From contig JAQFVV010012402.1 of NCBI GenBank assembly GCA_028023455.1, forward strand, positions 13,574,483-13,638,482: 64,000 nucleotides of DNA. The letters are read 5' to 3'. Below, in pieces: positions 38,330 through 49,924 of this stretch (positions are counted from its first letter, which is position 1; every line of letters begins with the position of its first letter). The stretch is from Epiperipatus broadwayi (lineage: Eukaryota; Onychophora; Udeonychophora; Euonychophora; Peripatidae). The notes under the pieces were generated by a model that was not told the DNA's origin, did not search any database, and worked only from the letters and a program-made list of their open reading frames with translations. The translations under genes and the position numbers were made by a program.

Positions 38330-39780
38330 TGCTTCGGCTCTTTAAGTGGGTGAGCCGCGCGTCTTTTTTTATCAGTTGACATGTTTTCTTTCGTTGCCGA
38401 CGTAAAAACTATAAGCATGATGTCAACCAAAATACGAGTATTTGATAGCTCAGTGACCTGCAATTCCAAAAATGTCTACCACAAAAAAATCCAATGGAAT
38501 TTGAAGTTTTTACAGCATTTTTAATAAAGGAGAGAATTAAATTTTTTTGATTTTTGCTCAATTTTGTAATTTTCACGAAGCGATAAAGACAGAAAATTTG
38601 TAGCCGTCTTTCAAATGGAATTTATCGCAGCAAAAGGAATGTTATTCACAAACACGGCCTATAATGGAGCCTCAACGTAAAGCACTCGTAAGCATAAAAT
38701 TTTAATTATTTGAAAAAAAAAAAAGATAATTTTTATTAATTTTAGTTTGTAGTTGGTGTGTGTTGATAAATTATATTTACTTATGCTCCTATAGAATTCA
38801 TATCTACCGTAATTTTCTAAAGTTCTAATCCACTTATTTTATATAAATAATGATTCCCAAAAAGTTTAATAATTTATTATTTATTATTATGTTTATATGA
38901 TGTGTTTATGTTTACAAGTAATAAGTTACAAAACTAATAATCAAATCTATAGAAAAATTGCATAGGCAGGCAAATCATCAAATTCTGATTCTTGTTTTTA
39001 TGCCTTGATACTCATGCTTTGGAGTCACTCTGGTTTTGCTATATGTTTTATCATATTATTTTCAAGTCTATAGCTAATATGCAAATAAATTATATCTATG
39101 TAATACAATAAATATAACAAGATAGCATCACTGGTGTACATAAAGAATATAAACATCACTAGTGTGCATAAAGAATATAAACAGCACTGATGTACACAAA
39201 AAAATATAAAATGAAGAGATGAAAGTTATTTTATCAGTGATAATAGCCTACAACTTCTAGTTTTAGATAGACAATAAGACAATTGCTACGATGACAAATG
39301 CATATCTATCTTCAGGAAATGATTTGTTTTGTATCTTTTATTAGGATGAATCTTTTTCTTATAGATGCCTTTGTTGGAACTTTTGGGGTACAAGATAAAA
39401 ATGAAGAATTCTTATGCGAATACTTTTGGAGATTCTGAAGCCCAGGATTATCTCAGGTAAGACATATTATACATGATTTGAAAGATAATTTTGTGAGGAA
39501 TACAAAGAAATTATAACTGAAGATGTAATTAATACTTACTTCATGATGAATTAGAAATTATGTACAAACAATAAAGTAATAATTATTTCAGATGTTGAAA
39601 TTTCTTTTTTTTTTTCTTTATTTTTTAAATGGTTATCACTATTGTCTTAGACTTATTGTTTTCCTTAGTTTTTCTAGTTTCTATTAATGTAATTTTTTTT
39701 GCTCTAACATAATTAAAACTGAAGTTATTGTGAAAATTGTGACTCAGGCCAGTTTTTAAAAAAATTCAATATGGCGTTTT
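38330..39780. mobile_element. 1.46 kb dispersed repeat, copy 2 (nested)
   Basis: Collinear with 1049-2504: 'cgacgtaaaaactataag', 'cacgaagcgataaag', the three-unit 28-bp array, the exon-like frame from ATG 39401 to the donor CAG|GTAAG at 39457, and 'caggccagtttttaaaaaaattcaatatggcg' at the right end. Both outermost tips seen in copy 1 are missing here, so it is truncated or the tips have diverged. It sits inside the 35.2-40.7 kb element and so arrived later. Confidence 0.8.
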
Positions 39781-40681
39781 AGACTAAGTAGATATAATTC
39801 CGTATGCTACTTTTTCCTTAAATGTAACAAGAGACCATGATATAATGACTGCATTCCAAATTCTGATTTGATGAATATTAAGTGCCTTATTGGTTATATC
39901 TTACTATTTCTGCAAATAAGAAATAAATATAATAATTATGGCGCTTCAAAAATTATCTTGCAAAGGACAATCAAGATTGTTCACATAGAATGACTTGTAA
40001 TGCTAAGAAGATATAATTACTTAAGATTTTTCTGTGGTAAGAATATTTTAAACAAGAATTATATTGAAAAAAAAAAAAAAGGAAGTTATTATAAAAATGT
40101 TATAGCTCAAAAATTTTTCTTGCATTTCTAACTTTGCCATAACAGTGTAACTGCAGTTCTTTTGTTCTAAAATGGAAATAATCTTTCAAATTACTAGAAC
40201 ATATGAATTAAAATTTCAAATTGTTATTCATATATATATATATATATTTTATGTTTACACATTGTTTATCAAAAGTAATAAAAAATATTTCTATTGTGAT
40301 CCCATAGTAAAACTTTTCCACAAATGATGCCAAACTACATCTTTTTGAATGCCAATCTTCCCCATTTTTTTTTTTTAAATTTAGACTTTTGAGAAATTCT
40401 AAGTCAGAAACTTTTGGAAATATTTAAAAAGAAAAAAACATCAAAATAAGCTACAACTTAATATTTTTTTCAGTGTTCAATTTAAATTTAACTTGGGTAT
40501 TCAATCCTTGTGCAATTGCACGTGAGAACAAAATTATGTTTCTCTGAAGATTTTAAATAGCTTTAACTTCAAAACTATATCAGGGAAGCATTTGGATTTT
40601 TTACTATCATTGGTGAGACAATTGGTAAACCAAATTTAAACATTATCAGATTTTTGATTGGATGCTTTTCATGGAAAGCCC

Positions 40682-43600
40682 AACCTGTTAATTGACAACA
40701 TTATTTATAAACTAGTAATATATTCAAATCAGAATGAAGTGTTTGTCAAATAAGATTTTAAAAAAAAAAACACAATCTAAGTACTTTGAAATATTTTTAA
40801 AACCTGACATTATTTATGAATATTTTTATCACACACAAAAAATTGTAATTTCATAATTTTTAACAAAAACTAATCTCAACAAAATTATTTAAGGAAAAAA
40901 AAAAATTACATGGAAATTAACAAAATGACTATTACAATAAAATTGGATTCTCATCTATTTTTAACCATATTTTGATCAATCCTTCAGATTTATCTAAAAT
41001 ACACTCACCTAATATATAACGAAATATAAACCACTTTATAAAAGATAAATATCTTATTACATTTTGTTTGCTTTTGCCTATTTCAAACCTTAGCTTGAAA
41101 CACTTATGAATGGAATTTGAGACAAAAAAATAAGACTTTAGTAAGTAGAAATTATAAATGCAAATTTTATAAATGGATTGATTTTTAAAAAAGGGAGAAT
41201 GCTATATGCTGTGATTAGTATGAATCATGCTTTCTGAAAACAAACCACAGTATTTGAATTTGCACTATTTAAAGATATAACTGTATTTAAAATATAATTG
41301 GTTCCAACTCAGTAATTTATAAGGCTTTTCTTTTTTTTTTTTGTTTACTAACATAGCAAAAGATAATAAAAACAAATAAATAACTAGGGAAAAAATTTTT
41401 CAAAAAAAAAAAAAAAAAAAACACTAAAAAAAAAAATCTTAAACATAATCTATACTATATATTTTTTTCAAATTATCTTAAGTAAGATTGAAGGTAGATA
41501 TAGTTTCCTTATGTCTAGACAAATACATTATTGTTTTAAAATAATCATGTCTCTTGTTCATTGGTACTATCAAATTATTTTTCCGTTCAACCATTTGGTA
41601 GGTTGCATTTTCTTAAAAAAGAAGACAAGCAGTGATGCATTCACATAATATTACGTAGATTTTAAATGATGTTAAAGAATAAATTGGTCTGCATGTGCAT
41701 TAACTGAATAATATTGCACTATTTGAATTCATTGCTCATAGCCTATTTGAACTAAGCCTTACATTACCATAGTTTACAATTTGGACTAGTGTTTACATTT
41801 TATTTTTATCGAGCTTTCTAAACAAGACTTGGGTGTTCAGACTCTTATGACTATATATATATTAAGTGTTCCACAGAATTAAATATCTATTATTTTTGTA
41901 AGACCTCATGACAAATTTATTAAGATATTTATGGAATTCATGTTATAATAAATGCTGTTCATTTAAGTCAATATAGAGCAATTATTGATATACAGAAGAG
42001 CATGAACTATGCTCTATTTTGTTCCGAGCCCCCTCTCCATACAAGCATATACATCTTTATCCTGCTTAGCGAGAGTAACTGGTTCTTCAAAACTCATCAT
42101 TAAACAAGAATATTGTATAAAGAACAAGTAGTTATAATGGTTTCCTATAGGGAAAAAATTGGCTGTTTATTCCAGCTAAAAATTGCATTGTAAGCTACAA
42201 ACAGCTTAACCTAGTATATATAGTAATTAAAAAACACCTTTAATGTACATTATATACTTGTACAAACTATCCTAAGCACTTTAAATATGTATGTTCCAAA
42301 AGAAAAGCAAAATAGAAGAGAAAGTAAACTAGCAGCTAACAATTTTTTTGTTATTCCACACAACTGTTTCTTGTTGGAAAAGATTGATACCAAAGTTGTT
42401 TTTTAAATTTGTATTATTATATTATATTACTTACATGAAATTATTTAAAATTTAAAAAAAAAAGTTTAATAACTTATTTAATTAATCACAAAGATTTGTT
42501 ATTTATCATTAGTGTAAGAGAAACAGAATTAGCATATTATACATTATCAAACCTAACTACAGTTAACGTAAAAAATAATGACGTATTAAAAAAGAAAAAA
42601 CACTTATCTAATGCATTCTGTGTTTGCACATTGTAATCAATAATTAAGGCTTTTTTTTTTTTTGCCATGAGATGCCACATTTTATTGTGAGATAGCCATT
42701 TTCTTTGAAATGACTTAAAAAATTTTTGATTAATGCATTACACTTATGACAAACTATTTAAATAAATATTAACGGTATGAATCTTTTTCAGTATATTTGT
42801 ATTGCATTTTTATCATACAAAATTTATTATTAACTATATAATATATGCAAATTTGCTTTTTCTTTTTTTTAAACTGAAAATACATTTACATTATCAGTTT
42901 GATTTGACCAAGTAATTTAGATTCACAATTTAAAAATTAAATATTAATAGTATATGACCAAAATTTATTTTTAATTTTATGCTGAATAAAATTTTCATAT
43001 TTTTTTTCATTTCTATATTTGTGATAACATTTGGCTATTCTTAAACAAATTACGAGATGTTTTAAAATTGAGCAAATATTATTTTCAATTTGGATTTAGT
43101 AATTTTTGATTATACAAATTTCATTATTATGAAATCATTTTTATTTTCAAAATTAAACACGATAACTAAATTACAATTCAATGATCATAATTTTTGCGCA
43201 AGCAAAGTATTGTTAGTGAAAATTTTAATCCATAAAAGTGAGCAAATATGTACAGTTTTTAAATTAATTTACACATTTTAAAATTTAGTATTGTATTAAT
43301 ATATTTGGTTGTTATATATTGTTAAAATATGATTCTGATTCTGTGTTGTACTGAAACACTTTTTTTTTCGTTTTCTAAGCATGAAATTAAATAAAATACT
43401 GTCATATTTTAAGTTACACCATTAATATTGTATATTATGAAAAAACTCTATACTGTACAATTTCAGCATGAAAAATTATTTTGCTTTTGGGAGGTATAGC
43501 ATTAATAACTATCCTATGATGTCATCAGTTTTACAAAATGACTACTAAAAAAAATTTTTTTTTTACATTTTTTTAAACAGCATTATAGTAAATAATCGGT

Positions 43601-44000
43601 TGTAACTAAAAATAGTAGGTACGAATTGATGAAAATTGCTATTGTGAATCCTTGCATAAAGGACAAGCGCAAAGCAGTGTATAGTTTAAAATAATCAATC
43701 ATAAAATTGAAATAGACAATTAAAAATAAATAAAAATGTATTTTAATATTAAACCAGGCTTTCATTCCTTATTGGAATCATATCAAGATGTTTCCTTTGG
43801 TAGGTTTTTATTCTATCGTGTTAGCCGTTTGATGCTAATCAAAAACACATACATATTATGATTCCGGGCTAGGCCTGTGATTCTATATAAATATCGGCTT
43901 TAGTTTTGTAATAGGAAATTATAGTAACTAATAGTAAATAATATTACTATTTAAAAAACAAAATTTAAAAATTCACATTAAATTTAAGTCATACCTGAAT
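40682..44000. other. AT-rich interval, no gene seen
   Basis: Homopolymers (41400-41425, 42650) and short frames only. About 42015-42075 is less AT-rich, but no frame or repeat partner is evident. Confidence 0.4.
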
Positions 44001-45060
44001 AATTTAAGTTTTTTTGACAGTAATTAATCATAAAATGAGTTGTTTTTGTTTGTGTGTATCTATAAAAAGTTCCGGTATTTTTGTTAATAGAAAATAATAC
44101 GCAATTATACATTTTTCAATTTTCACAAAATTTCTATATTCACGCTAAATTTAAAAATGATACCCGACTAATTTGCCTTTTTTTTTTGACAGTAATTAAT
44201 CAGAAAGTGGGTTCTTTTTGTTAGTATGTATATATAAAAAGTACCGTTATTTAAACATTACATTTAAAAATGATACCAGACTAATTTGCCTTTTTTTTTG
44301 TGACAGTAATTAATCAGAAAGTAGATTGTTTTTGTTAGTGTGTAGATATCAAAAGTAATATTATTTAAATACTAAATTTAAAAATGATACCCGAATAATT
44401 TTTTTTTTGGTATTGACAGTAATTAATCAGAAAGTGGGTTTTATTTTCTTTGTGTGTGTATATATATATATATAAAGTTACGGTCTTTTTTTAATAGAAA
44501 TAATACGCAATTCTACATTATTCAATTTACCCACATTTAAAAATAAATTTTAAAATGATACCTAATTAATTTGCTTTTTTTTTGGACAGTAATTAATCAG
44601 AAAGTGGGTTCTTTTTGTTAGTGTGCATATATAAAAAGGACCATCATGAATCAGAAAGTGGGTTCTTTTTGTTAGTGTGTATATGTAAAAAGTACGTTAT
44701 TTAAATACTAAATTTAAAAATGATACTCGACTAATTTGCTTTTTTTTTTGACAGTAATTAATCAGAAACTGGGTTGTTTTTGTTAGTGTGTAGATATAAA
44801 AATATTATTTAAATAACATTTGTCTAAATCGCATGTTGTTATTAAATTAGTAACAATTGAAAGGTTGCTAGTCTTTCACATGTACCTACCGTTGTCTCTC
44901 AGATAGCCAATCAGATTTAAACAGCTGTCTTAAAGAACGATCAGGCCTTGACATATGACAGAGAGCAACCTTTCAATTATTATTATTTAAATAGTAAATA
45001 TAAAAATAATACCAGACTAATTTTTTTTATTTTTGACAGTAATTAATAATCAGACACTGG
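44000..45060. repeat. tandem array, units of about 114-172 bp
   Basis: The phrase gacagtaattaatcagaaagt recurs at 44016, 44188, 44302, 44415, 44585, 44750 and 45035, each followed by 'gggttctttttgttagtgtgtatatataaaaagta' and preceded by 'aaatttaaaaatgatacccgactaatttg' and a T-run. Spacing varies (172, 114, 113, 170, 165 bp), and the last interval holds a small insertion (44855-44978). Confidence 0.9.
44855..44978. mobile_element. 124-bp MITE inside the tandem array
   Basis: Perfect 15-bp inverted ends aattgaaaggttgct / agcaacctttcaatt. Its interior (acctaccgttgtctctcagatagcc) is unlike the array. It accounts for the lengthened interval between the last two array units. Confidence 0.75.
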
Positions 45061-45540
45061 ATTATTTTTGTAAAAAGTGACTTGTCATGGCCAAATTCTC
45101 GCGAAAACGTTACTTTTCGCGTGATCACCGAAATACTGTTCTGCCGCACTCTTAAAAGACTTTTTTGAGGGTTACACATTCGTAATGGAACCTTCGCGAC
45201 ACTGTTAATAAAGTTACAACGTAACAGTAAGTTGAGCACTTGGAAAAAAAAAACCTTTGTAATGAAATTTTAAATTACGACAGGCTAAAATCCACACACA
45301 CTCTCACGAAAGTATAGAGAAAATAGACATTCTAGCATTACGATAAAGTTAATAACACAATCAACTGCGGCAGCCAATAAAGGCATTTGTCGGCGCTTTT
45401 AGCATAGAAAAAAGTCAGAGTGACTAGCTGGCGGGGACTCTGTTTTATCGTAGAAAGAAGCCTCTCAGGTTGGTTGAGGCCGCTGAAACGGTATATTTCT
45501 AGGAATTGACCTAGAAATAGGGCCATCATGCGGCTGATAC
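45060..45540. other. GC-enriched island with two unassigned minus-strand frames
   Basis: Contains ctcgcgaaaacgttacttttcgcgtgatc and ggcggggactctg. Frames of 70 codons (45239-45027) and 63 codons (45529-45338) on the minus strand show no similarity I recognise. The string ggccgctgaaacggtatattt (45478-45498) resembles, inverted, a stretch of the 58.4 kb element (58464-58487), so at least part is probably repeat-derived. Confidence 0.35.
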
Positions 45541-45572
45541 GATAGAATAGAAAACAAGGCTTTCCTTCTTAA

Positions 45573-46640
45573 CAATCATGACAAACTACTCTATAGCAAT
45601 TCCACCCAGTGGACATTATTTACATTATACTACAAGAAACATAAATAGTAAATATATATAAATGAATAAATTTAGAAACTTATTACAATCCAATTTTTTA
45701 TTTCCAAATTTAAAAATATTTTAATTATAACTCTAAAGTTTCTACTAATCCAACAATGCTCATTTCCGTCCATATACAGTTTCATAACATTTTTTCACAA
45801 TTCATTCCATGATCAGTATTCAAAAAATGAATATTTAGCCCTGATTTCGTATCCTTTCTATTAACAGTTCTATAGTGTTCCTTACCTCTTTCAATGGCAG
45901 TCTTTTCTATCTAACCCTTATATATATATTGCAATGGTCACAATTTTATAAACTACTCTTATTTTTAATATTATCAGTCATTTTTTGCATTACAAATCCA
46001 TTTCTCTAAAGATTTACTATTTTTCCATTCTACTTTAATATCACAAAGTAACTTCTTTTTTTTTTTATCAATGTCTTATATACTCCTACTGAATATGGAA
46101 TTGAAACCCATTTCCTATCTTTATGCACAAGCTTTACACAATTTCTTGAATTATTAGTACATTTATTGTTGAAAATTTTTAAAATATCTTTTCTTTCATA
46201 ATCCATCTTAATATAATCATTCTCAATTTTTAATTTCTTTCCAAATGCTTTCTCTGCATTCAATGTTAGCATATCATTTTTTAACTTAAATCTTTTAAAC
46301 CTGCTATTTTCTGAGACTATGGCTGATATGAATTGGATTAATTATACCACTTTTTTTCTTCATCCTTAATATATTTAATAATTATTTCCCTATTAATTCC
46401 TTTTCTTAAAAAATATACTTAAATACTTTAACCCCTTTTCTTTTTCTATTGCAAACTTAATATTATATTTATTATTTAATTCTTTTAATGCATTAACACT
46501 ACTACTATTCCCTACTACAATTCTATCATCAATATATCTATGATATTCTATAATTTCCTTTTTTAAATATTTATCAATTACATTTTCCTCTATATTAGTC
46601 ATACTCAACAGATGTGACAACACTCTTCTTAATTAACGAA
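45573..46640 (-). pseudogene. Penelope-like retroelement remnant: reverse transcriptase plus GIY-YIG region
   Basis: On the minus strand, 46623-46393 encodes YHRYIDDRIVVGNSSSVNAL and then IKFAIEKEKGLKYLSIFFKK. 'RYIDD' is the catalytic YxDD-type motif with Penelope-style context. 46272-46030 continues with WVSIPYSVGVYKTLIKKK, the 'lPY..g.s..i' block that precedes the endonuclease in this class. 45990-45800 then gives VYKI..CDHCNIYI and, in another frame, KEHYRTVNRKDTKSGLNIHF, recalling the GIY-YIG pattern 'vYkI.C..C...YIG.t.r.l..R..EH'. Stops and frameshifts throughout. Its 3' part recurs inverted at 49925-50515. Confidence 0.6.
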
Positions 46641-47430
46641 CAACTATGTGCGATTGATTTTTTTTATTGACGCACTAATAACATTCATTTTTTTTTAATT
46701 TCACAGATCTGAAGAACCTGCAAAGTCTATACCAGAATTGCCCGAGTACCTTCATATACGGCTTGTACTCACTCTCAACCCACTATCTTTAGCATTATTC
46801 CCTTGATTTTCCCACCTTCAGTATTTTATCTTCAAGTAAAAATCAATAATATTTAAATTTAATGGTATAACAATGTCGTAAATCCATCTTTTCAAACTTC
46901 TGATTGATTGTTTTTCTTTTCACTGCAAGGGCATGCCAATCCATGACTTTGACAGTTGTATTTCTATGTTTTGAATTTGAAAACGAAAACATAATTTGCT
47001 AAACTTTTTTTTTTACCCACTTGTTTGTTTTTCAGATTTTAATCAAAAATATTTACTTTTACACTAAAACATATCGATAAGGAATAAATTACGGCTGGAA
47101 TTTATAATTGACTGGTAAGCGTTTATTTTAATTTGACTGCATTAGATTATTATCATCAATTATAAATAGAAATTTATTTTTTTTAAATCTTTTTGTAATC
47201 TGACAAAGTATGAGTTTGCATTTTAGATAGTAAACTAAAACAAATATAATTTTAAAAAGACAAATATATTTACTGCAAATTGTATAACTGACCAATCAGA
47301 AGTTTGAAACTTTAATTCAATCTGCTAATAGACAGTATTTTTGAAGGCAAGGTAAGACATGTTAATTTTTTATGTGAATTAGTATAAACAGAGATGCGTA
47401 ATATTTTATATCAAACTATAATTTAAACAC
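46641..47430. other. interval between the Penelope-like and hAT remnants
   Basis: 46725-46800 is less AT-rich (ccagaattgcccgagtacc, then tactcactctcaaccca). The last string weakly resembles an inverted hAT end (compare 49872-49891) and may be the left boundary of the hAT element. No gene. Confidence 0.3.
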
Positions 47431-48099
47431 CATAATGATGTCTTCAGGCAATAAACGAAAATTATCGGATGATAATAGAATATTTCAAGTCAACTGAGAA
47501 TAAGAATATTTTGTTGTGTTAAATAACATGTTTGATTTGTTGAGAAAGTGTCACATTAAAAAAATATAATCCTGATTGTCATTATACCACGAAACATATT
47601 GTTTAATGATATTTTTACTCATGGGTCTTTAATAAGTGAAAAATTAGCTTCTTCAAGAAATCATTGCAACAACAACAAAATAATATGTCAGTGGCAATCT
47701 CACAAGCAGCAGCGACATGAGCATCATATGAAATTTGTTATATACGTGGCAAAAATATGAAACTGTTTACAGATGCTGAAGTTGTGAAAGAATGTTTCAT
47801 AAATGCTTCGAATATATTATTTGATAAATTTAATAACAAAAGTCAAATATTACAAATTAAGAAATTACAACTGTCAGATTCTACCTGCATTAGACATATT
47901 GAAGATATTGCAAAATATATTTTTGATACTATAGTAGATTTGAAAAACTGCAAATATTTTAGTTTGGCTGTTGATTCTTATACTGACATTTTAGCAACAT
48001 CACAATGAGTTATTTTCGTTAGTTACTGTATGGAACAGAATTCAATTAATGAAGATTTTTTGAAATTTCTTCCTATGAAGGATCGCCACATGATCACCA

Positions 48100-48192
48100 T
48101 TTCTTATGCTTGCTCAAGCTGTTAAAACAGGCAAACCTCTCCATACAGTAATACCGAGTGACACTATTGTATGGAGAGTTTTGCCTGTTTTA
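48100..48192. mobile_element. palindromic MITE, copy 2, inside the hAT transposase
   Basis: Shares with copy 1 the left tail tttcttatgcttgctc and the arm ttaaaacaggcaaa(a/c)ctct, and ends agttttgcctgtttta. The interior is shortened to about 40 bases. The flanks tatgaaggatc (48073-48083) and tatgaagaatc (48191-48201) are near-identical and may be the target duplication, but this would put the left boundary about 16 bp outside the shared sequence. Confidence 0.75.
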
Positions 48193-48650
48193 TGAAGAAT
48201 CAAACTAGAGATAGTGATTTTTTTCAATAGTATTTGTACTTTCTGGAGAATAATAATATTGAAATAAAGAAATTGTTTTCCGTGTGCACTGATGGATGTC
48301 CTTCAATGATTGGATCCGAAAAGGGATTTGCTTTCCTATTAAAAAAGAAATATAATCTAACAAATCTCTTATCATTTCATTGTTTAATTCACCAAGAAAA
48401 CTTGGGGGTACATATATCCATTAAAGTAGTAGATGCTGTGATGAAAACCCTCATAAACATTGTGATTTATATTCGAGCCAGAGAATTGAACCACAGAAAA
48501 TTTAAATCTTTTAAAAAAAATAAATAGTAATTATGGTGTACTTTTGCATACTTCGGTGCTATGGCTAAACAGGAGTAAAGTTTTGAATCGCTTTTTTTGT
48601 ATTACGTCATGAAATTATTTCATTTTTACAAGAAAACAATAGTTTATAAT

Positions 48651-49287
48651 GAGCTTAATAGTGATGGATGGTGGTGTCTTTTAGTTTTTTTATGTGACAT
48701 CACACAAAAACTTTGTGATCTTAATATTAGTACGCAAGGAGAAAATAATATTATTTCACAAATGGTAAATAAAGTATTTGCACTTGAAGAAAAACTAAAT
48801 ATTTATTACCAAGATGTAGATAGTATTAAGGATTTCTTCAGAAACCTATGTAATTATTTCAATTATTTAGCTACCTTATTGAAAGAATTAAGAAGTAGAT
48901 TTCAAGATTTAAGAAATATTAAGAATTGTTTCTTACTTACAGAAAAGGAGCTTGATAGTGATGGATGGTGGTGTCTTTTAGCTTTTTTATGTGAAATCAC
49001 ACAAAAACTTTGGGATCTTAATATTAGTTTGCAAGGCAAAAATAAAATTATTTCACAAATGGCAAATAAAGTATCTGCGTTTGAAAAAAAACTAAATATT
49101 TATTACCAAGATATACAAAACCAAATACTACATCATTTTCCAACATTAACAAATGCTAAGCAAGATGGTATTGAGGATTTCTTCGGAAACCTATGTAATT
49201 ATTTCAAATTATTTAGCTACCTTACTGAAAGAATTTAAAGTAGATTTCAAGATTTAAGAAATATTAAGAATGGTCTTTTACAGAAAA
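48651..49287 (+). repeat. internal tandem duplication of a transposase segment (about 300 bp x 2)
   Basis: 48651-48947 and 48948-49287 both run from 'gagctt(a/g)atagtgatggatggtggtgtc' to 'aagaattgtttcttac / aagaatggtctttta'. The first copy lacks about 45 bp (second copy: atacaaaaccaaatactacatc...). The second copy matches the expected transposase better (LAFLCEITQKLWDLN), so the first is the more decayed. Confidence 0.9.
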
Positions 49288-49740
49288 TCCCTGGCACTTA
49301 GAAATAGCAACTATTACACAATTAGCTACATTTGGACATAATTATGTGAAGTTATTTGACGAATTTGTTGAATTTAAAAATGACACAAATTTGGAAGCCA
49401 TTTTTAAGGAAAAAGAGAGAAAGGAGTATATGGAATTTTGGAAATTAGTGTCTGAAAAATATAACTCAAAAAGTGTGCACAAATGTTGCTCATTGTCTGC
49501 ATTGATATATCTTTATGAATCATCTTATTCGAAAATGAAATATGTGAAGAATGTGCATAGAAACAAACTTACTGATTCACACCTTGATGATATATTAAGA
49601 GTAGCATGTAGCACTTATAAACCAGATTTATCTAAAATTGTTTAAAACAATATCAAAAATCACATTGATATTTAAATAAATGTTTATATCAAATAAAAGT
49701 GTTAATTATGTTAATTCTAAGATAAAGTAAAGTGATCCAC

Positions 49741-49893
49741 AACCTGTGGCATGCATGAATTGAGAAGTTAGACATTTTTTCATGTGACACCAATTGGTTG
49801 CCGATCGCTTATATAGCATGTTATGGCCTGCTTGATGTAGCACACAAATATATGTGGCCCAGGAAAGAAAAGGGTTGAGTATGGCTGCTCTAT
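49741..49893. mobile_element. right-end region of the hAT element
   Basis: tgtggcccaggaaagaaaag followed by ggttgagtatggctgctcta has the form of hAT 3' ends (GTGGCCC...AGGTTGAGTACCCCTG). It lies 240 bp after the transposase stop, in the expected position. No matching left end is securely identified. Confidence 0.5.
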
Positions 49894-49924
49894 ATAGTCA
49901 ATGACAATCAATAATAAAATTACA

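Larger units (their letters stand above)
35205..40681. mobile_element. 5.5 kb DNA element with about 400-bp terminal inverted repeats and nested insertions
   Basis: The left end (gggtcattccatgtcaaat, 35205 on) pairs with the right end read inverted (gggctttccatgaaaagc, from 40681). Downstream blocks match in order: 'agtaaaaaaaatccaaat', 'gatgtagttttgaa', 'gcaattacacaag' / 'gcaattgcacaag', 'ttaaattttaaaaatgggg', 'agcatcatttgt'. The arms run to about 35600 on the left and to about 40300 on the right. In between are a broken conserved ORF (35955-38181), a palindromic MITE, a hAT-type terminus and a second copy of the 1.46 kb repeat. No clear target duplication is visible. Lying just 5' of the most 5' PRPF39 exon seen, it is probably in that gene's intron. 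Confidence 0.75.
47435..49645 (+). pseudogene. hAT-superfamily transposase (GTF2IRD2/ZBED-like), degenerate
   Basis: ATG 47435 opens MSSGNKRKLSDDNRIFQVN, then a stop. A BED-finger-like remnant (CHIKKI..YNPDCHYTTKH) follows at 47550-47600. 47698-48005 reads KNMKLFTDAEVVKECFINAS ... FSLAVDSYTD (first catalytic D). 48234-48520 reads CTDGCPSMIGSEKGFAFLL ... FHCLIHQENLGV ... ELNHRKFKSF. 48533-48595 reads YGVLLHTSVLWLNRSKVLNR. 48661-49240 holds 'DSDGWWCLLAFLCEITQKLW DLNISLQGKN' twice, and the end is at 49346-49645. In-frame stops (for example 47719, 48006), a MITE insertion at 48.1 kb and a tandem duplication make it inactive. Order and motifs match hAT transposases with cellular relatives such as GTF2IRD2. 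Confidence 0.8.
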
